A stretch of DNA of 64,000 nucleotides from Rhynchonema sp. JSB1_4. Lineage: Eukaryota > Nematoda > Chromadorea > Monhysterida > Xyalidae. The notes under the pieces are model-generated. The model did no database searches and was not told where the DNA came from. It saw only the letters and a list, made by a program, of their open reading frames with translations. Positions 58,701-64,000 of the stretch are shown here, piece by piece. Both the position numbers and the translations under genes were made by a program. Location: the NCBI GenBank assembly GCA_030248065.1, contig JASAMV010004620.1, positions 1 through 64,000 on the forward strand. The letters run 5' to 3'. Positions within the stretch are counted from its first letter, which is position 1. Every line of letters begins with the position of its first letter.

Positions 58701-61700
58701 TGCAATTGCACGCTGATGGCCGAGACTCTGGACAACCAACTTGGCAACACGCCAGCTTGCAATGTGACGCAGACAATGCTCTGCACGCCTGTGGGCGTGC
58801 ACAAAATTACCATGGCTATGGAGTTAGTTCTTGAGTTGTGATTCTAATGGCATCGCTATGCACAAAATGCAGAGACCGCAAAAATGCGGGCAATAAATTT
58901 CAATCTGTGCGTTCAGAAGAACTGTGAACCATTGTGAGAATAACCGGGGGACTTCCCGGAACGATGAAGTTCATTTTGAAAGTAATCGACAGTCGGGTTA
59001 CTTAAGAATAATTACCGGAGACAAAATCAATCCAGGGCGCAAACCTATCTCGACGCATCTAATAAGGACTCGATATCGGCGTGTCTCGCGGCTTGCAAGC
59101 CTCCTTGTGACCGGCGCACAATTTTGAAGGCAAACGTTGTCAGCGCGCCAATGCCTGCCAAACGGTACATTCCCGAATATCAGGCAGACAAAAACGAGTG
59201 ACAAAAATTTCTTTGTTTTCTTGCGTTTTCAAAAGAATATTCAAATTCTGATCAAAACCTTGGTTGGAGTTTAGTGAGAACTTAATCATTTCACCAATTT
59301 TGCAGAACTACGCGAAATCGCAGGGCTGGAATACCAACGTGACCGAACTAATTCAAGTGCGCAAAGTCTATCGAAAATAATTTTGTTTGATTTCCAGCAC
59401 TGCAGTGCTATCACAGTTTGTTGCATTCAAAGGGTAAAGCAAATTCCCCTGCTATGCAGATCAGTCTCTTCTTCGCCGACATGCAAGAGACGATTGTTGA
59501 AACACGCGAGAAAGTCTCGGTGGCAACTGTTATTGGCAACATCGGCGGTCAAACAGGTAAACGCCCGGCTCAATGCACAGGTCAGAATACTGCTTCGCGA
59601 CCCCCGTGCAATCAAATGCGTGGTCAGTAGTTGTTCATGGATCGCATTTCGTGACCCACTACCCGCATGCCATGTGAAAGCACCCTATACAGTAAAGTCA
59701 CGTTGCGCTCTCAGCTAAGGTAATCACAATCGATGTCTGAGCGCAACGTCCACGCTGGTCCACTTGCATGAGTGGTGCGGGTTCCGTGCTGTTCGGTGTT
59801 CAAAGAACCACCACGCGTAACAGCTGTTACTATCCTTCCGTCGGGTCTAGACGACAGAACGAGTTCCACCGGAATAGACATTATCGACGGGCGTTTCACA
59901 TCCCCTTCGAAATGACCCAATCGGAGATTGTAGTCAGCCACCCTCAACTCTCCCTCCGGTTCGAAGTATACACACTTCACGATCGGTTCGTACAGTACGT
60001 CGTACTCACGTTTCTGTTTAGTTTGGTTGGGACCTCCAGTAGCACTTTCAGGCGTGCCACAGCCTGTTTCATCCTGTTGGCTGCTCATACACTCTTCAAC
60101 TGAGGCACCATGCCACAGGGATCGCGTCTTTCCGACTGGCACTATACGCATCGACACACTGACGGTGTGCGAATGCACTGGGTAGTCCAGTTCGGGTAAG
60201 TCGGAGTACCGTGTGCGTTCTCTGAGCGCATTCTCAAGCACATTCGGCATGGACAACATCGGGTCCTCATTCCGACACATATCGTTGTATAATCCACAAG
60301 TCACGGGTTCGGAACCCTCTTGCAGTGGCATGCCCGGACTGTGGCGGTCTCCATATGGTAGCACTCGTATCGGCACTCGGTTATCGAGTATCTCGCCCCA
60401 CAGGTCAAACAATTGACGCGTCTTGGCGGATCTCGGATCCCGTGCGCTCTCGATCTCACACAATCCGCGAACCTCGGCGAGACACCGGCCATCAAACTCG
60501 CACAAAGGCTCATACGTCAGCGATATCACGTTCAAATACTCCGAAATCCTGGATGCAAGCAATCTATCATGCGGTAGTTCCTCCGCATACAACCATTTCA
60601 ACAGATGGTCACTGTATCGGTGCGTGGTGAACACGATATCAACCACTTCTTCATGCAACTGCCAAGGTTCAGCGAACCTGGGTGCATTCAACCAATCCTC
60701 TTGCCACGATACTTCGCGTATCTGGTCCTCATCGAGCTCTTCCTGCGAGTACAGATCGAGCACGTTCTCTCTGGTCGGCTCTGACTCAGACTGATACCTC
60801 TCACGAATCCGTGTGCGTCCGGAATCCGTATTCGAATTCTCGTAACGGACCTGTCGCGCTGGTTGCGCTCGTCCGGTTTCCTGCCCTTGCGACACTCGTT
60901 TAGTGTCCTGCCCTTTCGCTCCCGGCTCGGTGGCCGCACAACTCTCATGCGCCTTCTGCGCCCTTTCCTCTGCCTGACCCTCCGGTCCCTCCTTCGCGTG
61001 GGCTTCATGCCCTTCCTTCACACGGGCTTCCTGCCCCTTCGTTGTACGATCCTGTCTCTCCTCCACTCGGACTCCTTGTCCCTTATCCGCACGGATCTCC
61101 TGCGCTTTGCGCGCCCGTGCTTCCTTCAGCCATTCATCGTACAACTCCTGCGCCCGCAGCGCCTGTTGAGCACTCAAAAGCTCCGTCCGCCTGGACCCAG
61201 CATGGAACTCCTGCGCTGCCTGCGCTTGTCCAGCTCTAATGTCCGGTCGGCTCACCCTTCTATCTGACGGTCGAACATCAGCTAGCTCTGACCGCACGGA
61301 CCTAGCGTGGAACTCCTGCGCTGCTTGCGCCTGTCCAGCTTTCGTGTCCGGTCGGTACACCTGCCTAGCTGAGTGGTTCGACTGACCACAGTTGTGGTTT
61401 CCTGACTTATCGACATCCGCGCTACGGCGGCCGTTGAACTGAGTGACGTCCGCATCCGACCCCTGGTCCTTTGACTTACGGTCGATGCATTCCGAAAACC
61501 CAAAAGCATGGTTCTCGATAAACGAAACATCACTGTCACTCTCATCATCATCCCAGAATTTCCACTCGGTCCCTCCGCGACCGATGGACACCACTGACTC
61601 GCCCGACTGACCTATCCATCCGCCTGTCTGTTCTCCCTGCCTCGGCGGACTGCTGCGGTCATCGGCGGTTCTCGTCCGGAAACTGGCATCCGGCATTGCC

Positions 61701-62760
61701 TTGTTCGACCGGGAATTGACGTCCGGCAACTGATTGTTCTTCCGGGAATTGACGTCCGGCATTGGTTCGCGACGAATGGACTCGCCGCTTGAAGAATGCA
61801 TCGGTGCTGCGAATTTCATCAACCCACACCGATGAGTCGACGCGCGAATATATTCAAGCTTGTCGACGGATTAGTAACCGAGGTTGCGAGTATGCTCGAG
61901 CGTCCCCGGACCGAAGTTGCGAATATGTTCAAGCGTCTCCGGTACCTGATCTAGAAAATCTGCAAAAGCTGGAAGTCCCAGTCAGGTTAGGTTAGGTACA
62001 TAAATATATAATACATGCAATAGGACGAATCACAAACCAAAACCAACGTCGCGAATATATTCGAGCTCCGAGGGCTTTTATTGGCTTGGAAACGAACGAC
62101 CTTTTCCAATAGTAGGTCACTGTGGGTATGGCGGAAGATTTGAGTCTAACCACTAAAAGTGAAGACTGCTTATATGTGTTTTGGGACGTAGTGTCTAAGG
62201 ATACATCACACACATAAGGTATGGATTATAAAAACAAGAAAAGTTACTGTACGCAAAGTATGCAAATTTACCATACGACACACGCAAACAAGGAGAGACT
62301 TAATCCCTCACTCGAACGATCGCTAACCACTTCATAACGAACGTTCACACAACACAGTCACGCAAGGGAACATCTACCGAACTGCTCATTTACGCAGGTT
62401 GACTCGCCTGCACGCATAGTGCTTTCCGGACTGACTTCGGAACCGACCAATCACAGTACCGGTCTACTTATGTCCCTTGACTTCACGTGTCCCTCACGTG
62501 TCGTATTCCAAACGACAACTTGGATACTTACGCGTCCGCGTAAACTCTAACCATGAAGTATCATGGATATCTTCTTGCTCATGCGGTGTCTGCCAGCCCT
62601 CAATATGTATGTACATACTTACAACGAACTCTGCTGTTGTTTCAATCTTTCAGGCTTGTTCCTGGGCGCATCTCTTGTGAGCATTGCACAGATCTTCTAC
62701 TATTTGTGCGCCTCCGTTTGTCATCGAGTTGCTAAGAAGAGCTCGGTACGGCAAACTTGA
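55738..62760 (+). CDS. DEG/ENaC-family sodium channel, about thirteen exons
   Basis: Exons 55738-55899, 55994-56113, 56189-56254, 56818-57103, 57265-57397, 57515-57654, 57737-57826, 57897-58073, 58642-58822, 59036-59138, 59306-59356, 59406-59556 and 62654-62760, about 588 residues. Marks: SSLHGIIDLYQ and TM1 (GKVFWVFVITAGFVGVCL), ELPNVTVCNTN, CLAGGTKFDCC, YGLCHTI, GAPFGMQLVID, PYQPDC, the SSCIFDCMQ and KTCNC finger cysteines, CLAACKPPC, ISLFFADM and IGGQ-TGLFLGAS, where G-A-S fits the selectivity filter. Phases agree up to 59036. The end of that exon (59138 or 59197) and the two small exons after it are less sure. The product may continue past 62760 if the donor TCG/GTACGG is used. The last intron (3.1 kb) contains a 703-codon ORF on the other strand; intron 3 holds a TA-flanked MITE. 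Related in layout to the 36-42 kb channel but in opposite orientation and clearly diverged. Confidence 0.88.
56310..56774. mobile_element. TA-flanked MITE with CCGGAGTTTTCCAC ends
   Basis: CCGGAGTTTTCCACCTAAAG at the left and CTTTAAGTGGAAAACTCCGG at the right, bordered by TA (56308-56309 and 56775-56776). Subterminal AGCCCCCGGGGGCT palindromes recur four times. No ORF. In intron 3 of the DEG/ENaC gene. Confidence 0.85.
58155..58610. repeat. degenerate (ACATAAACATGAAC)n tract
   Basis: A-rich tandem array of AACATGAACA/ATAAACA variants about 450 bp long, in intron 8 of the DEG/ENaC gene. The long minus-strand Phe/Cys/Leu-rich frames across it are products of the repeat. Confidence 0.8.
59711..61822 (-). 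CDS. 703-codon uninterrupted orphan ORF inside a channel intron
   Basis: A single minus-strand frame (ATG 61822, stop 59711) in the 3.1-kb last intron of the DEG/ENaC gene. It is markedly GC-richer than its surroundings. Layout: residues 20-48 with three PD(V/A)(N/S) SR/FR-type repeats; an acidic Trp-containing stretch (EWKFWDDDESDSD); two 28-residue repeats near 154-215 sharing RAGQAQAAQEFHA; a charged Arg/Glu/Gln/Ala stretch with KEGHEAHAKEG; then about 350 residues that look globular (VVDIVFTTHRYSDHLLKWLY, CLAEVRGLCEIES, VKCVYFEPEGELRVADYNLR). No signal peptide, TM segment, zinc knuckle, protease or polymerase motif is visible. It could be a retrogene, a gag-like domesticated gene, horizontally acquired DNA or a lineage-specific gene. 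Imperfect 32-bp repeats precede it and a TATATA-like word lies near 62005. Confidence 0.7.
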   Translation of the reverse strand: MMKFAAPMHSSSGESIRREPMPDVNSRKNNQLPDVNSRSNKAMPDASFRTRTADDRSSPPRQGEQTGGWIGQSGESVVSIGRGGTEWKFWDDDESDSDVSFIENHAFGFSECIDRKSKDQGSDADVTQFNGRRSADVDKSGNHNCGQSNHSARQVYRPDTKAGQAQAAQEFHARSVRSELADVRPSDRRVSRPDIRAGQAQAAQEFHAGSRRTELLSAQQALRAQELYDEWLKEARARKAQEIRADKGQGVRVEERQDRTTKGQEARVKEGHEAHAKEGPEGQAEERAQKAHESCAATEPGAKGQDTKRVSQGQETGRAQPARQVRYENSNTDSGRTRIRERYQSESEPTRENVLDLYSQEELDEDQIREVSWQEDWLNAPRFAEPWQLHEEVVDIVFTTHRYSDHLLKWLYAEELPHDRLLASRISEYLNVISLTYEPLCEFDGRCLAEVRGLCEIESARDPRSAKTRQLFDLWGEILDNRVPIRVLPYGDRHSPGMPLQEGSEPVTCGLYNDMCRNEDPMLSMPNVLENALRERTRYSDLPELDYPVHSHTVSVSMRIVPVGKTRSLWHGASVEECMSSQQDETGCGTPESATGGPNQTKQKREYDVLYEPIVKCVYFEPEGELRVADYNLRLGHFEGDVKRPSIMSIPVELVLSSRPDGRIVTAVTRGGSLNTEQHGTRTTHASGPAWTLRSDIDCDYLS
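61838..62072. repeat. imperfect ~32-bp repeats upstream of the orphan ORF
   Basis: Units resembling CGAAGTTGCGAATATGTTCA and AGCGTCTCCGG occur three times at 61838-61950 and once more at 62049-62072. They lie on the 5' side of the minus-strand ORF, where a promoter would be. Confidence 0.65.
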
Positions 62761-64000
62761 AAAAATATACAATCTCTGGAATCTGTCTACATTTCTCGTT
62801 GTACGTGAATTATTCCGAGTGATAAACCTGTCCTGTTCTGTCAACAGCCCACTGTTTGCCAGAGGGTATTGTTGAAAAAGTCAGAGAATCTGAAAAGATG
62901 TAGCATAGAATGGAATACCCATAGAATGACTTTTACTAGCCAACAGATGAACGACTCAAGCGTGTTTCTTGTAGTCTATCCATCACTGGTATATTATATA
63001 CATCCCCAACATAAAAGGACGACGTTTGAGCTGGTCACAATACATATTCGATCACTGAGTAAAATCTGCAGGAATCGGTACAAACACTCGATACAAAATC
63101 AGCGGTGATGGAAAATCCATAAAAGACAAAAAATCAATACAAAAAAAAGACAAGAGAGAAAAAAATAATAAAAAAAAACCAAAAAAAAAAAAAAAAAAAA
63201 CCCCCCAAAAAAAAAAAAAAAAAACCCCCCAAAAAATAAGGCCGCTTTCACAATCATCCGGTTTCCGGAATCCGGTTTCCTGTTTCCGGAATTGGCTTCA
63301 AATCCGGTTTTCCTAAATGCTTTTTCCGGTTTCCGGAATCCGGAAGTTGCTTTCACAATCATCCGGTTTCCGGTTTCCGGTTTTCGCCCTAATTCAAATC
63401 CGTTTTCCGGCGGCCGGAAACCGGAAAAAGCCATTTAGAGCCGGTTCTAATTTTTTATCCGGTTTTGCGTGCATGATGGGTTCTGAACGCCATGGGTGGG
63501 ATGGACAAGTTTACTTGTGTGATGACTTGTTGCTCGTGTCGGCACACAAATAAATTATATGCTTACAATATTCACGAATATCACTCATGTACTGATGCAT
63601 TCTAGCGATATTTTCATAAGGTTCGCAACGTGGCGTAAATTTATTGCATAAATAAAGCTGAGAAAAGCCAACAGCCACGCTTTCAGGCCCAAAAGAGCTT
63701 TGAAGATCAGGAACACATCGCGCATGTTCATGTGTTGATGTGTTGTTCACGCGCTGAGTTGGTGTTCTTATACCATACCATGCAATACCACTATACCATT
63801 ACCATACGACCACAACCAAAGAATCTTCACTTCTGGATCTGGCACACTCGTTTGTTTCTATAAGGTGACCTAAAAGTAGTCTTTCCGGACACAAATGTTG
63901 TCTAAAACCAGAGCCATTGAGCATTTTACTGCACCGCACTACGCTTTCTATTTGTGAATACAGGATTTCGTATCAACAGTCGTTCGATGTCGATCGTCAT
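62761..64000. other. no firm gene; A/C tract and CCGGAA hairpins
   Basis: An A-rich tract with two C6 interruptions at 63125-63236 is followed by CCGGTTTCCGGAA repeats (63241-63440) that fold back on themselves. On the minus strand near 63725 a hydrophobic run (MRDVFLIFKALLGLKAWLLAFLS in one frame) might be a signal or TM exon of a gene whose start lies near or beyond the window end, but no chain could be built. Confidence 0.4.

Noticed and set aside
58154..58813. Minus-strand frames rich in Phe, Cys, Leu
   Set aside because: They arise from the A-rich tandem tract and overlap a secure plus-strand DEG/ENaC exon.
59768..61267. Several plus-strand ORFs of 65 to 134 codons
   Set aside because: Shadows of the 703-codon minus-strand ORF, caused by its high GC content.
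61984..61997. GGTTAGGTTAGG, resembling arthropod-type telomere repeat
   Set aside because: Only two units in intronic DNA; insufficient for an interstitial telomere.
1..64000. CRISPR array, bacterial operon or virus genome
   Set aside because: No regularly spaced direct repeats with unique spacers; genes are intron-rich metazoan families; no capsid, polymerase or integrase motif seen.

Overview
The window is nuclear DNA of an animal. All recognisable genes are split by GT...AG introns, many only 38 to 110 bp long, and the families are metazoan: innexin, two DEG/ENaC channels, an ionotropic-receptor (iGluR-type) channel, a C-type lectin/sushi membrane protein, an ShKT peptide and a candidate allatostatin-C precursor. 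Innexin plus IR-type plus many ShKT/DEG-type genes points to a small ecdysozoan (tardigrade, nematode or mite relative). A tardigrade is my best guess, but the sequence alone does not settle it. Exon chains below were assembled by hand from splice sites, reading-frame phase and family alignment.

Layout. 1.8-2.6 kb: minus-strand Kelch exon split by a TA-flanked MITE. 4.1-6.8 kb: a truncated copy of a palindromic TTAA-flanked element, followed at once by a 31-bp minisatellite. 6.8-10.2 kb: minus-strand hypothetical gene with a plus-strand ShKT gene nested in its large intron. 10.5-11.1 kb: possible allatostatin-C-like precursor (minus). 14.2-21.8 kb: complete seven-exon innexin (minus) with a 1.66-kb palindromic TTAA element in intron 2. 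22-36 kb: nearly gene-free, with two tRNA-like genes (22.3 and 33.3 kb), foldback repeats and microsatellites. 36.2-41.9 kb: complete twelve-exon DEG/ENaC channel (minus), its introns filled with unrelated foldback elements. 43.3-47.7 kb: selectin-like CTLD-sushi-TM protein (minus). 48.3-49.9 kb: second full palindromic TTAA element. 52.1-53.8 kb: four-exon IR-like channel (plus). 55.7-62.8 kb: second DEG/ENaC channel (plus), whose last intron carries an uninterrupted 703-codon minus-strand ORF of unknown origin. 62.8-64 kb: A/C tract and CCGGAA hairpins.

The genes form no operon. Several are excitability or neuronal membrane genes (gap junction, two peptide/acid/mechano-type Na channels, an IR, a neuropeptide), and they sit among non-autonomous foldback DNA transposons of at least six families. 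The most unusual signals are the intronic 703-aa orphan ORF, the TTAA palindrome family with an apparent empty site in a local duplication, a MITE that interrupts a Kelch reading frame cleanly, and splice donors with an unusually frequent pyrimidine at +3 (GTCGGT, GTCAGT, GTTGGT).
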